The notes beneath the pieces are model-generated. The model was not told the origin of the DNA, ran no database searches, and saw only the letters and a list, made by a program, of their open reading frames with translations. The position numbers and the translations under genes are program-made. From Rapana venosa (Eukaryota; Mollusca; Gastropoda; Neogastropoda; Muricidae), in contig CM054140.1 of the NCBI GenBank assembly GCA_028751875.1, positions 55,691,485 to 55,755,484 of the forward strand: a stretch of 64,000 nt of DNA, in the 5' to 3' direction. This document shows positions 10,606 to 21,241 of the stretch, piece by piece; within the stretch, counting starts at the first letter, position 1; the number at the start of each line of letters is the position of its first letter.

Positions 10606-11580
10606 AGGAGACGAAAATCCTGTACGATATCTTTCTCAATGAATTTTGGTATAATATATGTCATCTCTGTAGTGTAGGGCATAGCTACATGCACACTGCG
10701 GTCCAAATGTACGGTCTTGTTAGCCATGAAACGGCAAACTAAAGAGCCGTGGGAGAAAGCCAGGTTTTTGTTGAATTAGGAAAGAATAGCCTGGGGTTTG
10801 TCGATGGCGAGAAACAGTATTACGAGACGCTTAATAATCTGAGACTAGAGTCCGTTTGATAGTGTTCGCTGGTAGAGAGAGAGAGAGAGGAGAAGAGAGA
10901 GAGAGAGGAGAGAGAGAGAGGAGAGAGAGAGGTGAGAGGGGATGTAGAGTTGTGGGTGTGTGTTGTGTGTGTGGTGTGTAACTGTTATCGAGTCCAAACT
11001 TTTGTATTTTCGTGGCGCTTTTCATCTGATAAGACGTAACGTAACGCCAGGAGTAGGTTCTCTTTAATGAAAAAGGTGATAATGGTATGTGATGACTTTT
11101 TCTCAACCTTGCGCAAATTAAAAAAAATATTATAAAAAAGTTGTCGAGTAAGCAGAATATAAATACCATACAAACAATCACACACACACACATACTAAAT
11201 CAAACAACAACACCAACACACATTGCTTGTGTAAATTAACGCAAATAAAATACTGCATTTAGAGAAAAATGACATGAGTACAAAGTAGTTGAATGCAAAT
11301 GAAAACTCGCTGGAATTCCGATTCCTGGCGTTGAATTCCAACAAACAAAATACAGCTTCACCCCCTCCCACTTCCCTCTCCCATCCAGTGAAATAACAAA
11401 CCATCAATCCCTTTACCCTTGACTTGAGCTAACAATAACCGCTGGACTCAAGCCGGCGTGTAATCCACTGGACGTAGGCCCATAATTACGGCCTCCTCCC
11501 TTGGCACCCATTGCCGGAGACGACGCAGTCTGCAGTCATCATAGTCTCAAGGCCTCGTTCTGCACTCGTCTCCTGTGTGC
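10606..11580. other. Unique intronic sequence with a GA tract
   Basis: A GA/GGA tract lies at 10872-10935 and a short CA run at about 11180-11192. No exon or RNA gene is recognisable. Confidence 0.45.
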
Positions 11581-11950
11581 CCTTCCTTTCTCGACCCCTC
11601 TCTTCTCCCCCCTCCCTCCCTCCTCTCCTCTCTCTCTCTCTGTCTCTGTCTCCTCTCTGTCTCTTCCTCTCTCTCTCTCTGTCTCTCGCTCACTCCTCTC
11701 TCGTTCTGTCTTCTTCCTCTCTCTCTCTCTCTCTCTCTCTCTTCTTTCTCTCTCTCTCTTCTCTTTTCTTCTCTCTCTCTCCTGTGTTGATTCGGCCCAC
11801 ACTCGTCGGCAAAGCACAAGCTGGTTACCGGCTGCTTCAGGCTTGAAGGAGAGGAGAGGAGGCATGAAGGGAATAAGTTTGTTGTGGTAGGCTAGGTGAT
11901 GATGCCCCCCCCCCCCCCCCCCCCCCCCCACCCCCCCCCCCCCCCTCCTC
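11580..11950. repeat. CT tract followed by poly-C
   Basis: CT runs from about 11600 to 11783, mixed sequence to 11904, then two C runs at about 11905-11945 broken by one A. Confidence 0.9.
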
Positions 11951-11978
11951 TCAGTACTTCATCAAAGCTTGAGAGAGA

Positions 11979-12322
11979 GAACTCTGAACAGTTTTAATAT
12001 GTACATTGATTGGCCTTAGGCCACAATACACGGAGTTTGGGGGAAAGAGGAAAATCAGTATATTGGTATGCAAATTTTGATCACACATGGAAAACAACCG
12101 ATCCTTTGAGGCTCATATCTCGAACAAGGTTAGCATTTGATACACATTCATGTCATACTGCATCAGTACTTTAGACAGTAGACATTAAAATCAGTATCAG
12201 TCAAAATGCAACATTACAATTCAGGATCTGGATCATACATGTGCAATACAAAGCTTTAACACACCCATCATTAACTGATATTTTGACACAGCAATTTCTT
12301 CCTTCTATTAATAGAATGAAAA
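11979..12322 (+). repeat. Family E element, copy 1
   Basis: About 300 bp matched in reverse complement at 49550-49853. Shared blocks include CAGTTTTAATATGTACATTG, a TATTGGTATGCAAATTTTGATCA-type segment and TCAAAATGCAACATTACAAT. The right end carries the perfect palindrome TTCTATTAATAGAA (12303-12316), also present in the other copy. Confidence 0.85.
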
Positions 12323-12489
12323 ATATATCAGGATAGAGAGAGAGCTAGCTGCTTGGGGTTAGCCTGTGGGTCAAAGAATGTCTAATAATCCCCAAAGTTC
12401 AGAATCCGGCTACCTGAATGGCGGGTAAAATTAATGGTCGCGTACGCTACATCTCACCTCCAGTGGTAAACCTAGGATCTGTCGCCGAG

Positions 12490-12630
12490 GAACACACGCG
12501 CGCGCGCGCACGCGCACGCACGCACGCACATACACACTCACACGCACGCACGCGCGCACAAACACGCACACACACTCTCACACACACACACACACTCTCA
12601 CACACACACACTCTCACTCACACACACACA
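12490..12630. repeat. CG/CA compound microsatellite
   Basis: CGCGCGCG and ACGCACGC blocks grade into CACACTCTCA units. Confidence 0.9.
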
Positions 12631-12631
12631 T

Positions 12632-12812
12632 ATGCATGCAGAACATCTTGCGCACACGTTAAAATCCTGTTCCGCTTTTCGAAAGAGTAGGCCATTGTGT
12701 GCCGGTGGGAACAGATGACAAAATTTACAAAACCGCATACACACGGGGACTGGATGTAAAAAAGCACATAAGTGCTTATTCCATTATCCTCGATATAAAA
12801 GAATAAATAAAT
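12632..12812 (+). mobile_element. SINE family A, 3' part (A2)
   Basis: Begins inside the body at GCATGCAGAACATCTTGCGC and runs through GTAGGCCATTGTGTGCCGGT and GGGGACTGGATGTAAAAAAG to the 3' end CCATTATCCTCGATATAAAA and an AATAAATAAA tail. A CA microsatellite follows the tail. Confidence 0.93.
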
Positions 12813-12815
12813 TTT

Positions 12816-12855
<40 letters not shown>

Positions 12856-13077
12856 AGACACAATTATAATGAATGTGTCTCGAATTATCAGCATGATATC
12901 ACGCTGCTGGTTATGAAGGAATAAGTTTAGAGCCACTGATCTCAGTGGCTATAATTATAGGCTGTTCAACCCTTTCATGGAAAAAACTGTGTTCTCATTG
13001 TCATAAAAAGTAAAGGCTCAGTCATACTCCGCATATTGAGCTAGTTTTAAGGGAGGAGAGAGAGAGACAATGACAAA

Positions 13078-13137
13078 TTCTTTTATTTCGAGGATAATGA
13101 ATAAGCACTCATGTGCTTTTTTACATCCAGTCCCCGC
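13078..13137 (-). mobile_element. SINE family A, 3' terminal fragment (A3)
   Basis: Only the last 60 bp: TTTATTTCGAGGATAATGAA, the hairpin arms GCACTCATGTGC and the CATCCAGTCCCCG block. Severe 5' truncation. Confidence 0.88.
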
Positions 13138-13650
13138 CCGTAGGGATACATCTTAATAATAACCCAACACTTATACAGTCTCACAGTAGAAAAATGGGGA
13201 AATAACCCTTTTCAAAGCAGCCCCCCCCCCCCCCCAACACTCCCCCCCGAAAGCAAACTAATAAAAGAAAAGAAACCCTAAAAACATCCCCCATCACCCC
13301 CCCTACCCCCCACCCCCCAAAAAAACCAACAACCACCACAACCAAAACAAACAAACAAAAAAGAGAAAGAAAACCAAACCAACAAAAAGAAGAAAAAAGA
13401 GAAAAAAAAACAAAACAACAAAACCAAGAAGAATAACAACCAAACTTAATAAGTCATAAAGATAAACATCTACACATTATCAAATGGTACATATACTTGT
13501 TACACATAACAATAAGATATTGAAATATGGCACTCGTTAAGACTTAAGTGCAGAGGACAAGTCCAATAAGTATTGAAAATATAAAATATGAATCCTTCAT
13601 CAGGATACACCATAACTATAAGCAAAACGATAAAAGGTGAGAGACAGAGA
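13138..13650. other. A/C-rich low-complexity spacer
   Basis: C runs at about 13220-13235 and 13300, and ACCAAC/AAACAAAC-like sequence to about 13440, then ordinary AT-rich DNA. No gene is recognisable. Confidence 0.5.
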
Positions 13651-13654
13651 CAGG

Positions 13655-13709
13655 GACAGAGACAGAGTGTGTGTGTGTGTGTATTTCAAAGATAATATCC
13701 ATTTATAAG

Positions 13710-13759
<50 letters not shown>

Positions 13760-13845
13760 AACAAACAAATGAATAAATTAATAAGAGTTAAAAGAAGGAA
13801 AAACAAAACAAAGAGGAAAGGGCAGTCTGGGGCGTAAAAAGCAGG

Positions 13846-13882
<37 letters not shown>

Positions 13883-14260
13883 AGGAGATGAATGCCAGTT
13901 GGGTTGGGGGCAAAGTACACAGTGTCTGTAGCTGGGAGAGGGAGGGAGGGGGGTGGGGGAGAGAGGGGGGGGGGGGGGGAGGGGGGGGAGGGGGGGGGGA
14001 GGGAGGAAGAGAAAAGATCGATGGAGTGTACCAAGGACGAAGGCCTGGTGGAACATGCTGTACATGTTGTGTCCTGTGTACTGCAGAAGGCCTCTTGTGT
14101 CTGTCTGTCTGTCTGTCTTGGTCTATTGGTCTGTCTGTCCGTCGGTCAGTCAGTCAGTCTGTGTGTGTGTGTGTGTGTGTGCACCCACAGTCTGTGTGTG
14201 TGCGTGTGCGCGCCTCTTTGTCTGTGGCCGCCTGCCTGTCTGTCTACACGCAGTTTCTTT
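13655..14260. repeat. GT, GA, poly-G and GTCT microsatellite cluster
   Basis: A GT run at 13666-13681, a GA run at 13710-13757, a G run of about 35 at 13848-13881, G-rich GGGGA units to 13995, then GTCT units and a GT run at 14098-14215. The Gly- and Pro-rich frames are artefacts. Confidence 0.92.
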
Positions 14261-17200
14261 GTTGTCTCAAGACCCCTTGTGTGTCAGGGGGCCGTGGATT
14301 GCTGTTTGTGTGTCTTTCTTTAAAATAAAATTTAAAAATATATATATAGAATATAGAATATCTTTTTGTTTGTTGGTTGGTTAATGAAAGAGAAGAGACA
14401 GAAGAAAGCAAGCAACCAATTTCACCAGTCTAAATCCAGAAATAAATCGAGAAATAACTAAATGTCTCGCCCATCCCCCCTCTCTCTCTCTCTCTTCCCC
14501 CCCCTCCCCCCCACAACTTTGATTTCTCTCCCCCCCCCCCTCCCCAAATCTCTATCCCTGACTGTTTTCCTCCCATTCCCTCTGTAGGTTTCTACCTTTA
14601 AAGTTACATATAGCCCATCACTCATAATGCGAATAAACATGCTTGTGAAATTTGATGTTATCAACAGGGATGGTATCTTCTGATTAAAGCAGATCTATAG
14701 GAAGATGTAGGTATATATAAAGATGTGTAAATCTAAGGTCATGGATTGGGTAGTGGTGGTGGTTATAGTCTGTGTTTATTTAGAAAGACACACACACACA
14801 ACCCATGTATTTGTTATTTCTGTTTGTTTTTTTGTTCTTTGTCTATTTTAGCTTAGCCATATCCCAGTATAGAAGCAGCTCGTGTATGATTTCTACATTT
14901 TCTATGATCTTATTAAAAAAAAAAAAAATGTAGTGCCATAGTATTACCTAGAGTAATGGTAATTAATTTTTTTTTTAATATATAAATATGTATGTGTATA
15001 AATCAGTGTTATTTTCATGTGAAAGTGTTTGTAAGGAATTATGTTTTGGACGTAATTATTTGGTTATTAAACCATTATGATACAATGTTTTTGAATGTTT
15101 GAAATTGTTCTTAAGGTTTTATTCTTTGATTTTTTTAAAGGAGATTTTTGTAATGTTTTAAAGTGAAGGATAAAACAATTGTGGGTATAGATAGAATCGT
15201 AAGTAAATCATAACAAAGATGTACAATCTACCAGGTAATAAAATATTCGGAATGATAGGTCTACCAGTGTTACGTGTCTTGCAAAAACACAGCTTCATTC
15301 TGAGAATATTTTTCATTTGTTACTCTTGTTTTGTTTGTTGTTGTTTGTTTGTTGTTGTTGTTGTTTTAAAAATATAATACAGGAAGAAATTGTGATATGA
15401 TTGAAATGTAGGTTTGCACAGAGGTTAGAAATTTGTTTTCTTTTAAATGTGGGATTGCTTAAACCTCTCTCACTGTAGTTTTGGTTCATTTTGAGCCATC
15501 GCAAAAGAAAGGAATGTTTGAAACTGAATACTTTTTGAACTATGTGGTTTGAACTCTTTACATCTACAGTTTTGTCAAGATTGGCAGGGGTGGGGACCAA
15601 AGAAGAAAAAAAGGAGGAAGAAAAAGAAAATGCTGTTTCAAATCATAAAAGGAAATATTTGAGCTGTCATTTAACTATAGCTACATCATCAAATCTGAAG
15701 CTACAGACAGACCTGTTTTTTAAACAAAATTGTTTTAAATAAAATGTCTGAAAGCTGATTTCTTTTAACTGAAGTTTCATGAAACTTGTAGCCATACAAA
15801 AAGAAAGAAATGTTTACAATCAACACTTTTTACCTGCCAATAAAAATACCTCCTCCTTTTTTCATTCAAATAATGTGGAAATCTTTGTCAGTTGAAGTTG
15901 TTTTTTTAAAGAAAGTTAATGAATATCTTACCCTCACAAATGGTGATATTTTTTTATAAAAATGCAAATTCATGCAGTGCTTTTCCTGCATCCTGCTACT
16001 GTCTTGGGCCCAAAGAACAACATTTTAAAATCAGTTTAGATATTAATTTTAGAAAGCAGACAGTTATTCATTACCTGTCTTTACATTTGAATATGTAGAT
16101 GCAAGTCTGTTGGCAAAATATGCTGCTTAAATCAATTTTTTTGTTCCTTTTTTTAAAAGTGCTAATGAAAACCTTGTTTTTAAAGAAGTGGTAGTGTGTG
16201 GATAAAAAGAGCAGAATTTAATCCACCCACACTTGAATTTTGAAAGAGTTGGAATCATCGTGGGAGTACACAGAGACAGACTGCACAGGGTACTGGCATA
16301 AAATGCTTTGTCTTAGTGAAACGGATTTCAATTGAAATGAATTTGAAGAGTTTTCTAAGTGGGCTTGCATACTACAAAAGCTGTTCAAAATGTTTTCTTA
16401 ATTTCAGTATTTTAAAAAAAATTGTCAGAGATTATCTAAGCAAAGAGACATTTTGATATATAAGGAATATATGAGTTAATTTTGTTTTTTACAGCAGCAT
16501 GTTAATGCAAAATAAAATCCAGTGCTAAAAAATGTGATTGTTGGAAGCAGTTATGCCAGAAAAGTGACAGAGGGTGTGGTATTCTTGGAGTCTCCATTAA
16601 GGATTTTTCTTTTCCAAGACTACATTTGAAAACAATGGTTTTTAAAGATAAAGGTGAATGTAAGTGTACTGAATATGAATGGTTATTTTTTTGGGAAAAA
16701 AAGTGTTTTAATTGATTTAAGAGTTAGTGTATACATTTGTTCCATGGAAAAATACAAATCTGAAGTGTTTGTTTTCTTACTTGATTTATTTTTTATATGT
16801 GCATGGATTTCATGCCCATGTCCAAATACTAAAGAGGTTTCTTACCTTTCCATATGCACTTGAATTGTGATGCATTAAGCGTTATACCTGAACATTGTGC
16901 TCAGTCAGATAGTTCTCTTGATTATTGTGTGCTCAGTCAGATAGTTCTTGATTATTGTTTTCAGGATTGTCCAGTCAAATTTTAAGTTATTTTCCTGGTT
17001 TTTTGGGGACCAAATACAGCAAGTTTGCAGTTTATTTTCTTAAAGAATGTGGAGAACATGAAGAAAAAAAAAAAGCTGTTTCTTGTGACTAATGCCCATG
17101 TTCATCTGTGTTCACTCACTTTCAGCATCATTATCTAACAGTTCTTCAGCGTTATCAAGTCGTGTTGCAAGCTTGAGCAGATACATGATAAAATATGCTA

Positions 17201-17700
17201 GCAAGCGATACGCTGTCAGCGCCGTGCTTATATATGTATCTATATATCTCGGTGAATATGTTATGAATGTTCACTTGCTTACTTCGGCTTACAGAAGAGG
17301 CATGCGTACGTACACCTGTATGCACATGCTCACAAACAAAGCATGTATGAATGCACACATGTGCATGCGCGCGCATACATCCATACGCTCACACACGCAT
17401 GCTTTCACACATACCGTCTGACATCTGTATGTATACCATAAATGAATAAAATTCAAAACGTAGAAAGAAAAAATAGTTTTACCCAAAAAAAAAGCAATGA
17501 TAAATACATTTGGTTATTGGCAATTTTTCCCCCATAATATAACATTGACCTTCAGCTCAGTTACTAACAAATTCCCCCCCCCCCCAAAAAATGACATTGT
17601 GTGTTTTTTAAAGCTTTGAAATAATAAACAACAACAAGAATTTGATCAAACCATGATATCTCCTCTACCCTTTGCCTATTAAGACAAACCGACCGACAGA
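14261..17700. other. AT-rich, largely repeat-free intron
   Basis: The cleanest 3.4 kb in the window, about two-thirds A+T by eye, with few tandem repeats and none of the SINE families. Short frames such as 16654-16863 lack domain signatures. A C run lies at about 17574-17585, and GACA units at 17693-17718 sit just before the exon. Its lack of insertions compared with its flanks may reflect constraint or chance. Confidence 0.5.
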
Positions 17701-17766
17701 CAGACAAGACAGACAGACAAAAGCCAAAGGAAAGAAAGTGACGCGGGGTTGTTTTGCTGTGTGTAG

Positions 17767-17943
17767 AGATTCCTTCAGGCTACCCGCGGATTTTGCTGCA
17801 CCCCAAGCTGAAGTCGGTAGAGAAGGGCTTGAGCACTGTGATGCAGTGCGAGGCATCGGGGGTGCCCGAACCCGAGATCACCTGGCTGAAGGACATGGTG
17901 CCTGTCGACCTGACAGACCCGCGGCTACAGCTCCTGGATAACG
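17767..17943 (+). CDS. Lar: LAR-type receptor tyrosine phosphatase, Ig2 domain exon 1 (partial gene)
   Basis: Cell-surface adhesion receptor of the LAR/PTPRD/PTPRS/PTPRF family; in other animals these act in axon guidance and synapse formation through extracellular Ig domains. The acceptor is TGCTGTGTGTAG ending 17766 and the donor is AACG followed by GTAAGT at 17944; both boundaries are phase 1. The 59-codon segment starts IPSGYPRILL, matching the IP-x-GFP start of LAR Ig2. It holds the strand-B cysteine (MQCEASG, about residue 28) and strand-C tryptophan (PEPEITWLKD, about residue 40). Order and spacing follow fly Lar and vertebrate LAR Ig2 closely. An acceptor two bases later (TAGAG) is possible but would break the frame. 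No Ig1 exon is visible upstream. Confidence 0.93.
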
Positions 17944-18009
17944 GTAAGTCTGGGAGATGGTGGGAGGGTATGTATGTATGTTGTATGTATGTTAGTCTGT
18001 CGTTTTCCA

Positions 18010-18362
18010 CGATGACCTCCATCAAAACAGCAGAGGAGGCAGCTGCTGTTTCGGAAACTGGGCAGAAATTTGATTATAGTGGAGATGCCTTGCCCACAGT
18101 ACATCCCCTCCACTCTCTCGGCCAAGTGGGCATAAGGACAGTCAGCGTTGGAGATGTTCTCCAAAGGCCAACTAGCCCCCAGGGCTGCAGCACATAAGGA
18201 CTGTGCGAGTCAAGCCTCCTAGTCAGAGAGTCCTAGTCGATCACTAAAAGACTAAGCTGTAAAGTGGAATTCCATGAGTGGGAAAGAAAGCCACTGGTCA
18301 TACAGCCTCTCATCTTGCTGTTGCCCCCAGCGTCAATGGTTTAATCAAGAACTGTGGGAGGG
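18010..18362 (+). repeat. Family D element, copy 1
   Basis: About 350 bp matched in reverse complement at 38625-39030. Shared blocks include CAGCAGAGGAGGCAGCTGCT, GCAGCACATAAGGACTGTGC and CTAAGCTGTAAAGTGGAATT. The open frame reading through it from the LAR exon is intron read-through, not coding. Confidence 0.9.
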
Positions 18363-18395
18363 TAAAAAAAAAAAAACAACCAACTAACAAACCCA

Positions 18396-18526
18396 CAGAG
18401 TAGGCCATTGTGTGCCGGTGGGAACAGAGGACTCATTTACAAAACCGCATACAGACACGGACTGGATGTTAAAAAAAAAAAAAGCACATGAGTGCTTATT
18501 CTTTTATCCTCGAAATAAAAGATTAA
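18396..18526 (+). mobile_element. SINE family A, 3' part (A4)
   Basis: Starts at GAGTAGGCCATTGTGTGCCG and ends in TTATCCTCGAAATAAAAGAT plus A-rich tail. An A run expands the spacer before the terminal hairpin. Confidence 0.92.
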
Positions 18527-18662
18527 AAAAAAAAAAATTAAATTAAAAAAAGACTCGGAGTTTGTGAGAGAGTAACTGGGACGACTAGAATGATAGTAGT
18601 ATGGGGTGTAGATTTTTTTTTTGAATAATGAATTTGATGACTTAGTGCATCTGTGATTTATT

Positions 18663-18752
18663 AGTATAAAAAATATTTTAAAACATTATCAAAAAGTAGC
18701 CGTTATGAATTTGGCTACTTTTTGATAATTTTTTTAATATATTTTTTATACT
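18663..18752. repeat. Long near-perfect inverted repeat (hairpin)
   Basis: Left arm 18663-18701, an 11-nt loop (GTTATGAATTT) and right arm 18713-18752. Arms share GGCTACTTTTTGATAA and its complement and pair over about 39 bp with a few mismatches. AT-rich with a compact loop, it resembles a foldback or MITE-like element inside the LAR intron. Confidence 0.9.
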
Positions 18753-18759
18753 ACTTTCA

Positions 18760-18845
18760 GTCAGGGCAGATTGCTCTTGTGTGAAATCCGGGCTGCTCTT
18801 CCTCCGGGAGAGAGCATGTCGCCACAAGAGCAGTGCCACCCATCA
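18760..18845. repeat. Nested stem-loop, SINE-domain-like
   Basis: TGCTCTTGTG (18772-18781) is perfectly complementary to CACAAGAGCA (18823-18832). Inside, GCTCT (795-799 of this kilobase) pairs with AGAGC (811-815). GTGTGAAATCCGGGCTGCTC followed by GGGAGAGAGC resembles a GC-rich central domain I associate with widespread invertebrate SINEs. That identification is from memory and uncertain. Confidence 0.5.
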
Positions 18846-18899
18846 TTTTCTTTCCTTCTTTACCTGTCTTCATCAGTACATCTTTAAGTAACAGATTTG

Positions 18900-19360
18900 A
18901 CCTATTATTATTATTATTATTATTCCGTCGTAAAACTGCTTAGATAGGAAACCAGTACTCGGGCTTCCGTCCTACCTACCTACGTACCTCTGTCAATCAA
19001 GTAGAGCATGTTGGCGCAAGCAGGATGCAGGAGGGGACGCAATTCATGCAGCTTGGTCTGGTCTTTTAGAGTGGTTACGTCCCTTGCATCGAAGCCTATC
19101 TGGGAAGGGCATGGTACCAGTTGTTGCCTGCAGAAATCCAACAGCAAATCTAACCAGCCCTAAAACAAAAACCAAAGAAAATGAAACAAAGAACAAAAAG
19201 TTGAGACAAACAATAACATGAATAGAAAGCAATACATGCGTGCGCGCGCACACACACGCACGCAGACACATACCCACGCGTGCACGCACACACACACACA
19301 ACACACACACAGAGTGTAAAATGTGAATAGACGTTAAACTGAAGATATCACACACAATAC
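18900..19360. other. (ATT)n, unique sequence and CA/CG run
   Basis: ATT units at about 18904-18923, unique sequence to about 19230, then GCGCGCGCACACAC-type repeats to 19313. No mini-exon is recognised. Confidence 0.5.
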
Positions 19361-19450
19361 AGAATTTACCTAACCACATACACACGGGACTGGATGTAAA
19401 AGCACATAGGCTATTCTTATCCTCGATATAGAATAAAATAGATAAATAAA
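19360..19450 (+). mobile_element. SINE family A, degraded 3' end (A5)
   Basis: CACACGGGACTGGATGTAAA, a damaged hairpin (AAGCACATAGGCTATTC has lost the right arm) and TTATCCTCGATATAGAATAA tail. Confidence 0.85.
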
Positions 19451-19594
19451 AACATGAAAAAGAACACACACACCACACACACACACGCGGCTACACACGT
19501 AGAATACAAATACTCATATGCACACTTACCTGTGCACCGCACACGCACGCACACACGTGTTGCACCTGTCTAAAATCACTTTTTAGTGGATTAG

Positions 19595-19656
19595 ACGTCA
19601 AAACGAAGACACACACCACACACACACACACCACCACACCACCACAACACAACACA

Positions 19657-19687
<31 letters not shown>

Positions 19688-19710
19688 ACACACACACAAC
19701 ACAACACAAC
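19595..19710. repeat. CA microsatellite
   Basis: CA with ACCACA and ACAACA variants directly upstream of a family A copy. Confidence 0.92.
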
Positions 19711-19711
19711 A

Positions 19712-19940
19712 TGAGATGAGACTATAAACCGAGGCCCTGTGTTCGAACGCATGCAGAACTTCTTGCGCACATGTTAAATCCTGTTTCGCTTTTTTGGAAG
19801 AGTAGGCCATTATGTGCCGGTGGGAACAGATGACAGAATTTACAAAACCGCATACACACGGGGACTTGATGTATAAAAAAAAAAGCACATAAGTGCTTAT
19901 TCCCTTATCCTCGATATAAAACAATAAATAAATAAATAAA
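19712..19940 (+). mobile_element. SINE family A, body and 3' end (A6)
   Basis: Starts at GATGAGACTATAAACCGAGG and is complete to TTATCCTCGATATAAAACAA with a (AATA)n tail. The tRNA-like head is absent. Confidence 0.93.
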
Positions 19941-20115
19941 CACACCACAACACAACACACACACACCACAACACACACACACCACAACACACACACACAC
20001 ACACACCACAACACAACCACACACACAACACCCACACACACCACACCACACCACACACACACCACACACACACACACCACACCACCACCACACACACCAC
20101 ACCACACCACACACA

Positions 20116-20156
<41 letters not shown>

Positions 20157-20205
20157 ACACAACACACACAACACAACACAACAACAACACGACACAAAAC
20201 ACACA
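19941..20205. repeat. CA/CCA compound microsatellite
   Basis: CA runs with frequent CCACA and CAACA interruptions, ending about 50 bp before the second LAR exon. Confidence 0.93.
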
Positions 20206-20255
20206 TTCTAAAAGCACCACTTGAACTCTTGTCTCCTTGCTTTTATCTATGACAG

Positions 20256-20366
20256 GTTACCTGCAGATTCAGAACAGCCAGGAATCGGATGAAGCGACCT
20301 ACGAGTGTGTAGCAGAGAACATAGCAGGTGTGGCCTATTCCTACCCCGCCATGATGTATGTCAAAG
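20256..20366 (+). CDS. Lar: LAR-type receptor tyrosine phosphatase, Ig2 domain exon 2 (partial gene)
   Basis: The acceptor is CTTTTATCTATGACAG ending 20255 and the donor is AAAG followed by GTAAGT at 20367; phase 1 at both ends. Joining the G left by 17943 to GT here restores a glycine codon, giving DNG-YLQIQNSQESD. The 37-codon exon holds the D-E-A-T-Y-E-C motif with the strand-F cysteine (about residue 77 of the joined domain) and the CVAENIAG block that matches Lar CVAEN-S-G closely. It ends at MMYVK, the Ig2-Ig3 linker where vertebrate genes insert mini-exon B. No Ig3 exon appears in the remaining 43.6 kb. Confidence 0.94.
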
Positions 20367-20399
20367 GTAAGTCAGGCTTCAGGTTCTGCTTCAGGTTCT

Positions 20400-20800
20400 G
20401 CTTCAGTTTCTGCTGTCTGCACATGTTTTTTTCTCCAGTAAGCGTTTGTGTTTTGTTTGTGTGTATTTGTGTGTGTGGTGTATGTTTGTCTGTGTTGTTG
20501 TGTGTGTGTGTGAGTTTCTGCTGTCCACAGTTTTCCAGTAGGTGTGTGTGTATTTGTATGTTTGTGTGTGTTTGTATGTGTGTGTCAGTTTTTGCTGTCT
20601 GTACAGTTTTCCAGTAAGCGTTTGTGTGTGTGTGTGTGTGCACGCGTGTGTGGGTATGCTGTATGTTTTGTGTGTGTGTTTGTATGTGTGTTTGTGTGTG
20701 TGAGTTTCTGCTGTCTGCACAGTTTTCCAGTAAGCGTGTGTGTGTATTGGTATGCGTGTGTTTGTATGTATTTGTGTTTTGTGTGTGTGTGTGCGGTATA
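20400..20800. repeat. GT-run array with four copies of a 38-bp module
   Basis: Copies of GTTTCTGCTGTC-x-x-CACAG then TTTTCCAGTAAGCG start near 20405, 20515, 20587 and 20703. They alternate with GT-rich runs. A smaller 12-bp repeat (CAGGTTCTGCTT) sits right after the exon donor. Each module looks like a pyrimidine tract plus CAG, a 3' splice-site mimic. Confidence 0.85.
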
Positions 20801-20999
20801 ATTGTTTTGTTCTCCCTCTGTGTATTCACACATGGTTGACATTGGATCTTATAAATTAATAACACCTTGCAGATAGTTATACAAATGCATGCACGTACAC
20901 ACATTATGCATGCATACACGCACATCGTGCATGCATGTATGTGATGCACTCATGTTTGCTACACAGTCACTCACTTGCTCACTCACACGCACGTGCACA

Positions 21000-21034
21000 C
21001 ACGCGTACACACACTGTCTCCGTCTGTCTGTCTC

Positions 21035-21106
<72 letters not shown>

Positions 21107-21154
21107 CTCTCTCTGTCTGTCTGTCTGTCTGTCTTCTATTTCTCTTTTCTCACT

Positions 21155-21241
<87 letters not shown>

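Larger units (their letters stand above)
17944..20255 (+). other. Lar: Intron splitting LAR Ig2 (meA position)
   Basis: A 2312-bp GT-AG, phase 1 intron. Its position, after the residues DNG and before YLQI, corresponds to where vertebrate LAR-type genes insert mini-exon A (up to nine residues) into Ig2. It contains a family D copy, three family A fragments, a 39-bp-arm hairpin, a nested stem-loop and CA arrays. I could not identify a 9-, 18- or 27-nt mini-exon by eye. Confidence 0.8.

Noticed and set aside
10467..10742. 91-codon plus-strand frame of normal composition
   Set aside because: Its first half lies in family K, whose other copy is not open in the same way; no domain is recognisable.
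17944..18197. Coding extension of the first LAR exon past 17943
   Set aside because: A consensus donor GTAAGT sits at 17944, the residues beyond lose Ig homology, and from 18010 the frame is a repeat (family D).
18877..18887. Mini-exon A candidate after a strong pyrimidine tract and CAG (ending 18876)
   Set aside because: The nearest donor gives 11 nt, which breaks the reading frame, and the translation does not resemble known mini-exon A peptides.
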